Source: Candidatus Parcubacteria bacterium (lineage in GTDB: Bacteria > Patescibacteriota > Minisyncoccia > 2-02-FULL-40-12 > GWA2-44-9). From it: DNA of 36,928 bases. The DNA lies in contig JAIFWG010000003.1 in the NCBI GenBank assembly GCA_019662005.1, forward strand, positions 1 through 36,928, in the 5' to 3' direction. The position numbers and the translations under genes were made by a program. This document shows, piece by piece, positions 1 through 6,188 of the stretch (positions are counted from its first letter, which is position 1; every line of letters begins with the position of its first letter). The notes below the pieces were generated by a model. That model was not told where the DNA came from and made no database searches. It worked only from the letters and a program-made list of their open reading frames with translations.

Positions 1-496
1 GAAAAGCCGGAAAATTCCAGCCGTTAACCGAAAGTTTTAAATTTCCTTTTTTTAAAATAACTAGATCAGTCCAAGAGCCTTCAATCTTTTCTACTGGTTC
101 CCATTTCCCGGTTTCAATAAAATGCTTTGCCTGTAAATCATAAAGATTCCCTTGAGAGGCATATTGCTGAAGCTCGTGAGGAGGGACGAAGAAATCAGCA
201 TCCCATCCAGTAATTGAGCTAACGGAAGAATGCTTTTTCCCACATTCAGGGCAGTCATAAAACCGAATGTCTTGGCGTTCTTTCGTAACGCGTTCAACGA
301 CTGCTTGTTCTTCACAAGCCTTGAAATTTTCATAGCAAACTTTTTGTAAATCTTTTTGCACATTATTTGTAAAAGCGATTAAATCATCGCCTTCAGCCAT
401 TTCGGTTTCAACTTCAGCACTAAATCCCGGCCTTGAATTTTCATAAGAACCGCGTGAAATGACGCCACTAAATGAACTTGAGATTTTAATTTTCAT
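1..496 (-). CDS. Partial hypothetical protein with a Cys-pair motif (3' end off the window)
   Basis: The frame is open from the ATG at 496 to the left edge, giving at least 165 residues with no stop, so the C-terminus lies outside the window. I do not recognise the family. The N-terminus (MKIKISSSFSG) is beta-prone. A CPECGKKH motif near residue 80 looks like half of a zinc knuckle, but I see no second Cys pair. The ATG overlaps the stop of the upstream HTH gene (ATGA), so translation is probably coupled within the leftward operon. Confidence 0.75.
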   Translation of the reverse strand, partial: MKIKISSSFSGVISRGSYENSRPGFSAEVETEMAEGDDLIAFTNNVQKDLQKVCYENFKACEEQAVVERVTKERQDIRFYDCPECGKKHSSVSSITGWDADFFVPPHELQQYASQGNLYDLQAKHFIETGKWEPVEKIEGSWTDLVILKKGNLKLSVNGWNFPAF

Positions 497-654
497 TTCG
501 TCACCATTCTTTTCTCCATCCATTCGTCTAAAACAGATTTTCTGATTCGCCACTGTCCGCCGATTTTGGTAAACGGAAGCTGTTTTCGTTTGATCAATTT
601 GTAAATGCTTACAAGATGAAACCTTAAATAAAGTCCCGCTTCTCGAGGTGTCAT
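493..654 (-). CDS. Excisionase-like helix-turn-helix DNA-binding protein
   Basis: This 53-residue protein reads as a classic MerR/Xis-type (HTH_17) winged helix: MTPREAGLYL, then a recognition helix around residues 14-24 (LVSIYKLIKRK) and the beta-wing LPFTKIGGQWRI, ending RKSVLDEWM. Such proteins bind DNA as excisionases or small regulators. No integrase is visible, so an excision role is unproven and a regulatory role is equally possible. It starts 8 nt after the upstream stop and its stop overlaps the next ATG. The Shine-Dalgarno signal is weak. Confidence 0.85.
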   Translation of the reverse strand: MTPREAGLYLRFHLVSIYKLIKRKQLPFTKIGGQWRIRKSVLDEWMEKRMVTK

Positions 655-662
655 GACGTCAT

Positions 663-860
663 TCAATTAAGTGCTGGCCCCCATGCTGTCATTAAAGTTT
701 TTATTTCTTCGTGTGTAAACTTCCAGTGAATCTCTTTTTTGATTAACACTGAGATGCGTTTTTTAAGTTGTAAATATTTGCGCGGATCTTCGAACTTGTT
801 TTTAATTAAACTTCGAATGAACACAGTCGTTACTTCCTCAAGCTTTTCGTCGTCTGTCAT
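663..860 (-). CDS. Hypothetical small helical protein, 65 aa
   Basis: The protein is charged and mostly helical, with a Lys-rich centre (LKKRISVLIKKE) and no motif I recognise. An AGGTGG Shine-Dalgarno precedes the ATG. It lies in the leftward operon between a small membrane peptide and the excisionase-like gene. Its reality rests on the ribosome site and tight packing. Confidence 0.65.
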   Translation of the reverse strand: MTDDEKLEEVTTVFIRSLIKNKFEDPRKYLQLKKRISVLIKKEIHWKFTHEEIKTLMTAWGPALN

Positions 861-924
861 TTTGGGCCACCTTTGTAAGTGAAATAACCAGCAGACAAAT
901 AAAAATCCAATGCTCTAAACTCAT
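838..924 (-). CDS. Putative 28-aa single-pass membrane peptide
   Basis: The ATG at 924 overlaps the upstream TGA and has a GAGGTGG ribosome site. The peptide is MSLEHWIFICLLVISL followed by TKVAQNDRRRKA: one hydrophobic segment and a basic tail, which suggests an inner-membrane peptide with a cytoplasmic C-terminus. It runs 23 nt into the next gene. Very small phage membrane peptides occur, but length alone makes this uncertain. Confidence 0.5.
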   Translation of the reverse strand: MSLEHWIFICLLVISLTKVAQNDRRRKA

Positions 925-1079
925 GCGTCCACCTCTAGGTCATAACGCGCATCTTCAGAGGCACATTTTGCACAAGAACCCTCTTCGTCCAGCTCATACC
1001 TACAATCAGGACAGGTTTCTTTTTGGCAAAGCTTATCGATCATTTTTTGAGTGGTTCCTGGAGGTAAGTCCCAGTTCAT
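921..1079 (-). CDS. Small zinc-ribbon-like protein, 52 aa
   Basis: Two Cys pairs (CPDC at residues 23-26, CAKC at 36-39) are 9 residues apart and resemble a short zinc ribbon. The N-terminus is MNWDLPPGTTQKMIDKL and the tail is acidic. It overlaps both neighbours by ATGA junctions, which supports translation. Its role is unknown; small zinc ribbons in phage often bind nucleic acid or host proteins. Confidence 0.7.
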   Translation of the reverse strand: MNWDLPPGTTQKMIDKLCQKETCPDCRYELDEEGSCAKCASEDARYDLEVDA

Positions 1080-1306
1080 ACTTGAATGCCCTTGGCTTTA
1101 AGGGCCTGAATATCTTCGGCACTTAATTTCTGATTGGTTTGGGACATGATTTCTTTATTGACGATGGCAAGCCCGTAGTTTCTAACCTCAGTTTCAAAAC
1201 GGATTTTGTAATCTACATTTCCGCTTACTGGACTGATTTCAGCCCCTATGACAGTTCCAACCATTGTTATCAATACTTGATCTCCGATTTTGTATTCTTG
1301 GTTCAT
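1076..1306 (-). CDS. Hypothetical SH3/KOW-like small protein, 76 aa
   Basis: I chose the ATG at 1306 because AAGGAG lies 9 nt upstream and it overlaps the stop of the transglycosylase gene; an upstream in-frame ATG lacks such a site. The N-terminal half (YKIGDQVLITMVGTVIGAEI, then DYKIRFE) has the alternating pattern of a small beta-barrel, and the C-terminus (SAEDIQALKAKGIQV) is helical. This could be an SH3-like fold, but no family is identified. Confidence 0.7.
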   Translation of the reverse strand: MNQEYKIGDQVLITMVGTVIGAEISPVSGNVDYKIRFETEVRNYGLAIVNKEIMSQTNQKLSAEDIQALKAKGIQV

Positions 1307-1923
1307 AGCGATCTCCTTGTTAGTTTTTTGTATTTTTTGATGTATTCCTGAGTTAAAAGCGGGGGATTTTTGACTCGTCCGCATCCTGCATTCCAGCAGG
1401 TGAGAACGTTTTCAGTTGAAACCGGAAGTTTTTTTGATTTTAAAATCTGAGGAATGCGCGTTTCGAGGTACCAGTGCGCTATTTTTTGTGCAATTTCACG
1501 ATTCAGGGCATCTTGATGTTGATAAGAAGTTTTATGGGCAGAATTAAAGTCTGAAACAACACCGGAATGTAACTGAAATAAACCTAAAGCACGCCCACCA
1601 TCGCCAATCACACGCGGACGGTTTGAAGATTCTAAAGACGCAATAACTGGAAGACTAATTGCACATGAATTTGGGCAATTTGCAGTGACTTGAGAATAAG
1701 TTATATCAGGTAGGGTGAATAAACTAACTAAACCAATGCAAAAAAACGCTGTAAATCTATGCGGGGTAAAGGAAAGACGGTTGTACCGAACGTCCCATAA
1801 TGTATCCAATGTCTCGTAAATCATTGCAGCATAAAGATTTGTGCCATATTTACTAACTGTGCCGATTAGGAAAGATAGGGCAACTAAGCCAGCTAAAATG
1901 TGCAAATCCGTAAATGTGGGCAT
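1303..1923 (-). CDS. Membrane-anchored lytic transglycosylase (SLT/lysozyme-like), probable endolysin
   Basis: This 206-residue protein has two hydrophobic segments (about residues 8-23 and 57-72) and then a C-terminal lysozyme-like domain. Motifs fit the SLT fold: IASLESS with candidate catalytic Glu98, a glycine loop and GLFQLHS at 114-120, and WNAGCGRV at 177-184, matching the usual NAG.G motif. It would cleave peptidoglycan glycan strands in the periplasm. The ribosome site CGGGAGATAAA supports the start. It lies in the leftward block, away from the lysis-like membrane genes near 33 kb. It could be the endolysin or an entry or remodelling muralytic enzyme. Confidence 0.8.
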   Translation of the reverse strand: MPTFTDLHILAGLVALSFLIGTVSKYGTNLYAAMIYETLDTLWDVRYNRLSFTPHRFTAFFCIGLVSLFTLPDITYSQVTANCPNSCAISLPVIASLESSNRPRVIGDGGRALGLFQLHSGVVSDFNSAHKTSYQHQDALNREIAQKIAHWYLETRIPQILKSKKLPVSTENVLTCWNAGCGRVKNPPLLTQEYIKKYKKLTRRSL

Positions 1924-1924
1924 T

Positions 1925-2179
1925 TTATCTCCCGAACGGTTTTTTAATTCTTGAAATGCGTTCTAAATAAGCGCGGTAGTCTTGTAATTTATTGAAATTC
2001 TCTAAAAGAGGGGAGCTTTCGCCTTTAACCCATTTATCGACAGCGGTGTCACTGACGGTCAAATCCTTTGCCAATCGATATTTCGACATTGGCCTACCGT
2101 TCTCCTGCCTCATTTTGAGAATTTCCATTACAAGCTCATTTCCGGCTTCAATTCCAGCTTCAGCCATAGAGGTTTGCAT
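1925..2179 (-). CDS. Cro/CI-like HTH transcriptional regulator
   Basis: This 84-residue protein contains an HTH_3/XRE-like segment at residues 31-62: MSKYRLAKDLTVSDTAVDKW, followed by GESSPLLENFNKL. It probably binds operators as a dimer, and the size fits Cro or a small repressor rather than a full CI with a C-terminal oligomerisation domain. It begins one base after the stop of a 56-residue leader ORF (TGAaATG), so expression may be coupled to that ORF. Its targets may include the promoter near 2400. Confidence 0.85.
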   Translation of the reverse strand: MQTSMAEAGIEAGNELVMEILKMRQENGRPMSKYRLAKDLTVSDTAVDKWVKGESSPLLENFNKLQDYRAYLERISRIKKPFGR

Positions 2180-2180
2180 T

Positions 2181-2351
2181 TCATAATACCTGCTTCCGCT
2201 GCATTATCGGCTCACCGCCGTAGAACTTTAGAATTATTTTTGAGAATGGAAAGGCGACCGAGCCGCTGAACCTTGGACGGTTCGGATTGCCCGAATATGT
2301 GGTTACACATATCAGCGACCCGGTCTTAAATTTTAATTTTAAGAGTTTCAT
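2181..2351 (-). CDS. Leader ORF, basic hypothetical protein, 56 aa
   Basis: The ATG at 2351 follows CTTGGACGGAAAAA, giving a plausible ribosome site, and the stop lies one base before the HTH start. The product is basic (MKLLKLKFKTGS start, QRKQVL end) with no recognised fold. The ribosome site is part of a perfect 10-bp inverted repeat whose other half lies inside the ORF, so translation may be controlled by RNA structure. It may be a regulatory leader peptide or a small protein. Confidence 0.55.
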   Translation of the reverse strand: MKLLKLKFKTGSLICVTTYSGNPNRPRFSGSVAFPFSKIILKFYGGEPIMQRKQVL

Positions 2352-2366
2352 TTTTTCCGTCCAAGG
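2271..2366. promoter_or_regulatory. Inverted repeats in the leader of the HTH operon
   Basis: CCTTGGACGG at 2271-2280 and CCGTCCAAGG at 2357-2366 are perfect 10-bp inverted arms. In the leftward RNA one arm holds the ribosome site of the 56-residue ORF. Between them, ATATGTG-GTTA-CACATAT (2295-2312) is a perfect 7-bp hairpin. GAACC/GGTTC around the 2271 arm (2268-2272 and 2279-2283) is a short competing hairpin. The arrangement could be a switch that hides or frees the ribosome site. Confidence 0.5.
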
Positions 2367-2386
2367 AATTCATATGCATGAGAAAC

Positions 2387-2414
2387 ATTTAACATAGACA
2401 CTTTCCTTTGTCAA
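2387..2414 (-). promoter_or_regulatory. Candidate sigma70-type leftward promoter
   Basis: On the minus strand, a consensus -35 TTGACA (2409-2414) is followed after 16 bp by TTAAAT (2387-2392, 4 of 6 matches to TATAAT). It would transcribe the leader ORF, the Cro-like regulator and the leftward operon to position 1. A dyad, AACTGC-12 nt-GCAGTT (2428-2451), lies just upstream of the -35 and could be an operator. Confidence 0.6.
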
Positions 2415-2427
2415 CATTGATTTTAAG

Positions 2428-2451
2428 AACTGCACAAAAAACCGGGCAGTT
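2428..2451. promoter_or_regulatory. Operator-like dyad upstream of the leftward promoter
   Basis: AACTGC and GCAGTT form a perfect 6-bp inverted pair with an 18-bp centre-to-centre spacing, the geometry of a dimeric HTH operator. It lies 13 bp upstream of the -35 box. Its loop contains a short A tract on the plus strand (T tract on the minus strand), so a weak terminator for the genes to its right is an alternative. Confidence 0.35.
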
Positions 2452-2453
2452 AA

Positions 2454-2744
2454 TTAATAGCGTTCGACTTTAGCGATTGCTTGCTCCAATATTGAAATGC
2501 TTGGAGTGGTATTTGTTACATCAAATGAATGGAGAGATTTTAAAGCCTGCTTGGAAGCTTCTAACAAATCAGGCGTTGCCGCAATAAGATAGGCGTTGGC
2601 CATAGTTTGCCTGAGATTTTTTCCTGATATTACAGCGCAAACGCTTCCATCACTTGCAATCACGTGAACTTCGCAATCACCTGTGAAATGTCCATGCTTG
2701 ATTGGTTCTACTCGCCATGGTGCTGGAGAATATTGATTTTCCAT
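2454..2744 (-). CDS. Conserved phage hypothetical protein, SPAPWRV / LIAATPDLLEA type
   Basis: This 96-residue protein matches a recurring phage pattern: an N-terminal SPAPWRVE, a central beta region ending in NAYLIAATPDLLEA, and a helical C-terminus. Proteins of this pattern are widespread in phages and uncharacterised. It is a paralogue of the adjacent gene at 2747-3025, with the same ALIAAxPxLLEAL core, so the pair probably arose by tandem duplication. Confidence 0.8.
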   Translation of the reverse strand: MENQYSPAPWRVEPIKHGHFTGDCEVHVIASDGSVCAVISGKNLRQTMANAYLIAATPDLLEASKQALKSLHSFDVTNTTPSISILEQAIAKVERY

Positions 2745-2746
2745 AT

Positions 2747-3025
2747 TTAACGACCTTCTGCTTTGTCGATAACTTTTGCTGCTTTAGCAAGAGCATTATC
2801 AAAAACTTGTTCAACTGGTTTGCCATCTGGTGAGACTGTATAAAACAATTCTTTAAGAGCTTCTAACAGCTCCGGCGCTGCTGCAATCACATGTGCGCTA
2901 GCCCTTGCATCAGGTCTCTTCATGACTTTTGCGATTATTTTTTCTCCGTCCATAATCCAGAAGGATGAGTCGATTTCCAATTCATAATTCCATGGCCTCT
3001 GTTTATGCCTCGCTTTAGTTTTCAT
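2747..3025 (-). CDS. Conserved phage hypothetical protein, paralogue of its neighbour
   Basis: This 92-residue protein carries RPWNYE near the N-terminus and AHVIAAAPELLEALKEL in the middle, the same architecture as the gene at 2454-2744. The function of this family is unknown. It starts just after the stop of the gene at 3030 and ends 2 nt before the next start, so it is part of one leftward unit from the promoter near 3635. Confidence 0.8.
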   Translation of the reverse strand: MKTKARHKQRPWNYELEIDSSFWIMDGEKIIAKVMKRPDARASAHVIAAAPELLEALKELFYTVSPDGKPVEQVFDNALAKAAKVIDKAEGR

Positions 3026-3029
3026 GGTT

Positions 3030-3233
3030 TTAAGCCTCCCTTATTACATTGCGGAAAGCCAAGTCTGCAAGCATATCAACTGCTTTTTGTTTTGACCAAA
3101 AGAAAACGGTTTTATTGGCTTTCCAAGTCTTTCCGCCTTCAATTTCATATTGGCCATCAAAATCAATTGCATAACGACCAAAGCAGGTATCAGCTTTTCT
3201 GATTGCGCTAGGTTTGCTAAGAGTTATCTTCAC
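3030..3233 (-). CDS. Hypothetical protein, 67 aa
   Basis: The start reads MKITLSKPSAIRKADTC with an AGGAGAATT ribosome site upstream. The centre (YAIDFDGQYEI then WKANKTVFFW) is beta-rich and the end is helical. I recognise no family. It sits tightly between leftward genes, which supports it being translated. Confidence 0.7.
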   Translation of the reverse strand: MKITLSKPSAIRKADTCFGRYAIDFDGQYEIEGGKTWKANKTVFFWSKQKAVDMLADLAFRNVIREA

Positions 3234-3251
3234 GGTTTAATTCTCCTTTGG

Positions 3252-3449
3252 TTAAAATTTTACCTGTATAGCATCTTTGATTTCAAAAAGTTTTGGACCG
3301 CCTAACTGTGGTTGATAGCCTTTTTCTCCGGCAAGTACAATTTTGTAATAACACTTTGGCCCAACTTCAACGATTTGATCATCTCGTGTATCAACTCGTG
3401 CTATTTGTCCTTTTAATAATTTCTTATCGCAAGCGAAACATTTTCTCAT
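3252..3449 (-). CDS. Small zinc-binding phage protein (CxxC...C)
   Basis: This 65-residue protein has CFAC at residues 4-7, VDTRDDQIVEVGPKCYYKI, and the C-terminal pattern GEKGYQPQLGGPKLF. This arrangement (Cys pair, DTRDDQ, one later Cys, GYQPP.GGPrL) recurs in small uncharacterised phage proteins. A single zinc may be bound by CxxC plus the later Cys. A GAGAGG ribosome site precedes it, 10 nt after the RHH gene. Confidence 0.8.
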   Translation of the reverse strand: MRKCFACDKKLLKGQIARVDTRDDQIVEVGPKCYYKIVLAGEKGYQPQLGGPKLFEIKDAIQVKF

Positions 3450-3459
3450 AATACCTCTC

Positions 3460-3600
3460 CTAGTCTTTATCTTTTAACTCTGGTATGAATTTCGCTAAAG
3501 CTTTTAATGTTAATTCTTTGATGGTCATATTATTGTCATCTGCATATTTTTGAATTAAATCCTTCGTTGCATCCTTAATTTCAACGATTAACTTTGCCAT
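3460..3600 (-). CDS. Ribbon-helix-helix (CopG/Arc-like) DNA-binding protein
   Basis: This 46-residue protein starts MAKLIVEIKDATKDLIQKYA and continues DDNNMTIKELTLKALAKF. The short beta-strand, helix, turn and helix fit the RHH fold, which binds DNA as a dimer through its strand. It is the first gene after the leftward promoter and has a strong AGGAGG site. The promoter spacer contains three tandem CCGT units, a plausible operator, so autorepression and control of the divergent late promoter are likely but inferred. Confidence 0.75.
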   Translation of the reverse strand: MAKLIVEIKDATKDLIQKYADDNNMTIKELTLKALAKFIPELKDKD

Positions 3601-3620
3601 TACTCCTCCTGGTTAGTAAT

Positions 3621-3649
3621 AATATACGACCGTCCGTCCGTAAAGTAAA
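3621..3649 (-). promoter_or_regulatory. Leftward promoter with CCGT-repeat spacer
   Basis: On the minus strand, TTTACT (3644-3649) and TATATT (3621-3626) are separated by 17 bp and match sigma70 boxes at 4 and 5 of 6 positions. The spacer contains CGACCGTCCGTCCG, three 4-bp direct repeats that could be an RHH operator. It would drive the RHH gene and the genes to 2454. Confidence 0.6.
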
Positions 3650-3710
3650 GGACTATTTTGCGATTATTTCTAAATTCCCGCGCTTTTAATTTAAAACCTA
3701 ATAAAAGAAG

Positions 3711-3740
3711 TTGACTATTGTAAGTAATGATTGATATGAT
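3711..3740 (+). promoter_or_regulatory. Rightward promoter of the late (packaging) module
   Basis: TTGACT (3711-3716) and TATGAT (3735-3740) each match the sigma70 boxes at 5 of 6 positions, with an 18-bp spacer. A start about 7 nt downstream would fall at 3747, only about 3 nt before the terminase small subunit ATG, so the transcript would be nearly leaderless. The 149-bp gap between the divergent genes holds both promoters and no gene. Confidence 0.6.
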
Positions 3741-3749
3741 AGGTATTAC

Positions 3750-4175
3750 ATGCCAGCGCTCTCAAATCCCAAACTTGAAGCTCTCGCCCAAACTTTCGTC
3801 AAACATCCCACCAAAAGATTCAACCAAACACAGTCTTATCTAGAAGTACATCCAAACTCATCTACAGCAGCAGCCCGCTCTTCAGCCCCTGAAGTCCTAG
3901 CCAAACCTAATGTAAGAGAAAGAATCCATGAGCTAATCAGACAGGAAGGTCTCGGTGAGGTTCCAATTCTGCGAAGATTCAATCGCTGGGTTTATGATGA
4001 AAAGAATCCGTCTGTAAGTTTGGATGCGACGAAAACGATTGCGAAGATGTTAGGAATGTTAGATTCTGATGAAAAGAATATGAACAATAATCAAGACCTT
4101 AACATTTGCATAAACATTATCGGACATTCGAGAGATGCGAATGGTCCTAACTCAATAGACATCAACACTTTATGA
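3750..4175 (+). CDS. terS: Terminase small subunit
   Basis: This 141-residue protein has the small-terminase pattern: LSNPKLEALAQTFVKHP, then TQSYLEVHPNSSTAAARSSA, PEVLAKPNVRERIHELI. The N-terminal HTH recognises the packaging site and the subunit hands DNA to the large subunit at the portal. It is directly upstream of terL. No Shine-Dalgarno is visible and the candidate -10 box ends 9 nt before the ATG, suggesting leaderless translation if that promoter is used. The N-terminus fits the family, so I kept this start. Confidence 0.85.
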   Translation: MPALSNPKLEALAQTFVKHPTKRFNQTQSYLEVHPNSSTAAARSSAPEVLAKPNVRERIHELIRQEGLGEVPILRRFNRWVYDEKNPSVSLDATKTIAKMLGMLDSDEKNMNNNQDLNICINIIGHSRDANGPNSIDINTL

Positions 4176-4218
4176 GTTATTGTGATTGTTTACATAACAA
4201 AGGTTATAGGACTCATCA

Positions 4219-5919
4219 ATGAGTGAGTCATTGAGTAATATTCAAGCCGGGGGTGCGGCTGACGGCGGGGCCGCGAAGGAAAGTACCGGTAGTTATAATA
4301 GTATTCCTCCCCATAACATTTCTGCCCAATCCGAACCTTCATCAAAACTAAAAACGAAAGATGAATTGAAGCAATTCAGGCTAGATAATTTGAGGCGGGG
4401 TCGTGAAGCGAAGCGAATGAAGAAGGCGGGGGTAGTTCCAGAAAAGCCTGTTTTAGAAAAAGCCCCGAAAAAGTCCGCTCAAAATATAGCCTCCCCGAAA
4501 AAAGAAGAAGTAAAAGAGAAACCTAAGCCTCAAATTCAATTTGATTTAAGCGTGAAGCAAGGGGAGGCACTTCAGAGCGCAGCGAAATTCTTGTTATATG
4601 GCGGGGCGAAGGGTGGTGGAAAGTCTTGGTTTTTATGTGTTTGGATGTTTCTGGCTGCGATTAAGTATAAGGGGAACAAATTATTTTTCTGTCGCAGACG
4701 TTCGGTTGATTTCACGAACACGACTTTAGAGACCTGGAGAAAGTCGATTCCGGCCCAGTATTACAGGGTAAACGAGCAGAAAAAAAAGATTTACATTTTA
4801 CCGACAAGAAGTGTCATTGATTATGGGGGGCTTGACGACCCTCTTTTGATTCAGTCTTTAAACTCTGCTGAATATGCTTATATAGGCATTGACCAAGCGG
4901 AAGAGATTGAGCAGGACTCATTCTCGATGCTTAGAGGCACGCTTAGACACCGGCTTCCTGACGGGTCGTGTCCTAAATACAAGATTCGGTTAACAGCAAA
5001 CCCGGCCCAGTGTTGGTTAAAAGATTTCTTTATTTTAAATCCCGAACCCGAAACTCAATATATCCCGGCCCTTCCGACAGACAATCCACATCTTCCGGAA
5101 GATTACGTGGAGAATCTGAGACAAGCCTTTAAAAACCGTCCTCATTTACTGGCAGCCTATCTTCACGGGTCATGGGATGATCTGAGTGGGAACGACACGT
5201 GTATCAGAGGTACCTGGATTGAAGAAGCAAAGAAGAAAACGGTCAGGGGCCAGGTTTCGAAGAGGATCATTGTCAACGACCCCGCCATTACGGGCGATGA
5301 GAATGTCTGTTTCCTGATGGAAAAGGCTGGAAACGTTTATTATAAAGCGGATGAACTGATCATTGAACACCGGAGACCGCTTGAGACAGCGGCCTTTCTA
5401 TCAGCTTACCGAAAGAGAACTCAGGCCCAGATCATCGCGGTGGACTGTATTGGTATTGGTCAGGGTGTTGTGGACGGCTTGAATCAGCTTGAAGAACCTA
5501 TCCTTTCGATTAATTCCTGTTCTAAACCGACGAGTCAACATAATCAGGTGAAATACGCGAATTTAAGGTCTCAGATGTGGTGGGAAGCTGCAGAAAAGTT
5601 TGCCAATAACAACGTGTCCCTTCCGGCAGACGATTTTGAGCTTGCGAGACAACTTGGGGCCGTTAAATTTGATCCTTCTGGAATCGGAAAATTGTATGTC
5701 CAGGATAAAGCGGAAATAAAGAAAAATTTAGGTCGTAGTCCAGACCGGGCAGACGCGTTTATCATGGGGATTTATGCTTTAGATTATGTTAACAGTCTTG
5801 ACCACCAGGAATATCAGGAAGCGTCAATTGACAGGGTAGGTCACGGCATTTTAATAGAATCTCACGAAGAAGATCTGTATGTCGGAGTGGGAGATGATTT
5901 CAGTGGCTACAATTTTTAA
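4219..5919 (+). CDS. terL: Terminase large subunit (packaging ATPase and nuclease)
   Basis: This 566-residue motor protein cuts concatemers and pumps DNA through the portal. A Lys/Pro-rich, probably disordered extension covers about residues 1-105. The ATPase has Walker A GGAKGGGKS at 128-136, Walker B YIGIDQAEE at 221-229 and a coupling motif LTANP at 258-262. The RNase H-like nuclease shows Asp354 (VNDPAITGDE), Asp409 (IIAVDC) and Asp509/512 (PDRADAF). All key residues are present. The long charged N-terminus is unusual for the family. Confidence 0.95.
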   Translation: MSESLSNIQAGGAADGGAAKESTGSYNSIPPHNISAQSEPSSKLKTKDELKQFRLDNLRRGREAKRMKKAGVVPEKPVLEKAPKKSAQNIASPKKEEVKEKPKPQIQFDLSVKQGEALQSAAKFLLYGGAKGGGKSWFLCVWMFLAAIKYKGNKLFFCRRRSVDFTNTTLETWRKSIPAQYYRVNEQKKKIYILPTRSVIDYGGLDDPLLIQSLNSAEYAYIGIDQAEEIEQDSFSMLRGTLRHRLPDGSCPKYKIRLTANPAQCWLKDFFILNPEPETQYIPALPTDNPHLPEDYVENLRQAFKNRPHLLAAYLHGSWDDLSGNDTCIRGTWIEEAKKKTVRGQVSKRIIVNDPAITGDENVCFLMEKAGNVYYKADELIIEHRRPLETAAFLSAYRKRTQAQIIAVDCIGIGQGVVDGLNQLEEPILSINSCSKPTSQHNQVKYANLRSQMWWEAAEKFANNNVSLPADDFELARQLGAVKFDPSGIGKLYVQDKAEIKKNLGRSPDRADAFIMGIYALDYVNSLDHQEYQEASIDRVGHGILIESHEEDLYVGVGDDFSGYNF

Positions 5920-6046
5920 TTGTGATGGGACAAGGAATTTAATCAACAAATTTAAACATATCAAGTTCCGGTTTCCGTTTTATTTTGATACTTGCCGGGA
6001 CTGCATCATTAAATGGGAGGAATTGAGTCATGGCAAAAGAAGTTGA
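5894..6046 (+). CDS. Putative small Cys-containing protein, 50 aa
   Basis: An ATG at 5894 inside the end of terL follows GGAGTGGGAG, a good ribosome site. The 50-residue product contains FNCDG near residue 10 and CRDC at 34-37, with an aromatic-basic centre (KFRFPFYFD). This could be a zinc-binding peptide. It overlaps the next small gene by 17 nt. Overlap with terL lowers certainty. Confidence 0.5.
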   Translation: MISVATIFNCDGTRNLINKFKHIKFRFPFYFDTCRDCIIKWEELSHGKRS

Positions 6047-6188
6047 TTATCAGGCCGGAGATTGTAACGAAGCGGCGGTTAAATCTTCACAAACTACTTC
6101 AAATTATAAGAAGGCTACGGCGAATCAATCTACGGATTATGAAGCTAATTTATCGGATAAATACACGAAGTCGCAGGATATTGAGTAA
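6030..6188 (+). CDS. Hypothetical small protein upstream of portal, 52 aa
   Basis: The ATG at 6030 has a strong GGGAGGAATT site and the stop overlaps the portal ATG (TAATG), so it is probably translated and coupled to the portal. The product is polar and Ser/Thr/Lys-rich (MAKEVDYQAGDCNEAAVKSS start) with no motif. It is too small to assign; a head-assembly accessory role is only suggested by position. Confidence 0.65.
   Translation: MAKEVDYQAGDCNEAAVKSSQTTSNYKKATANQSTDYEANLSDKYTKSQDIE

Noticed and set aside
74..87. AGAGCCTTCAATCT repeated at 8827-8840
   Set aside because: A 14-bp match is expected a few times by chance in a window this long, and the contexts are unrelated.
91..363. Minus-strand 90-aa ORF near the left edge
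   Set aside because: It lies inside the edge-truncated gene 1-496, which is open to the border with a coupled start; the 90-aa frame has no ribosome site.
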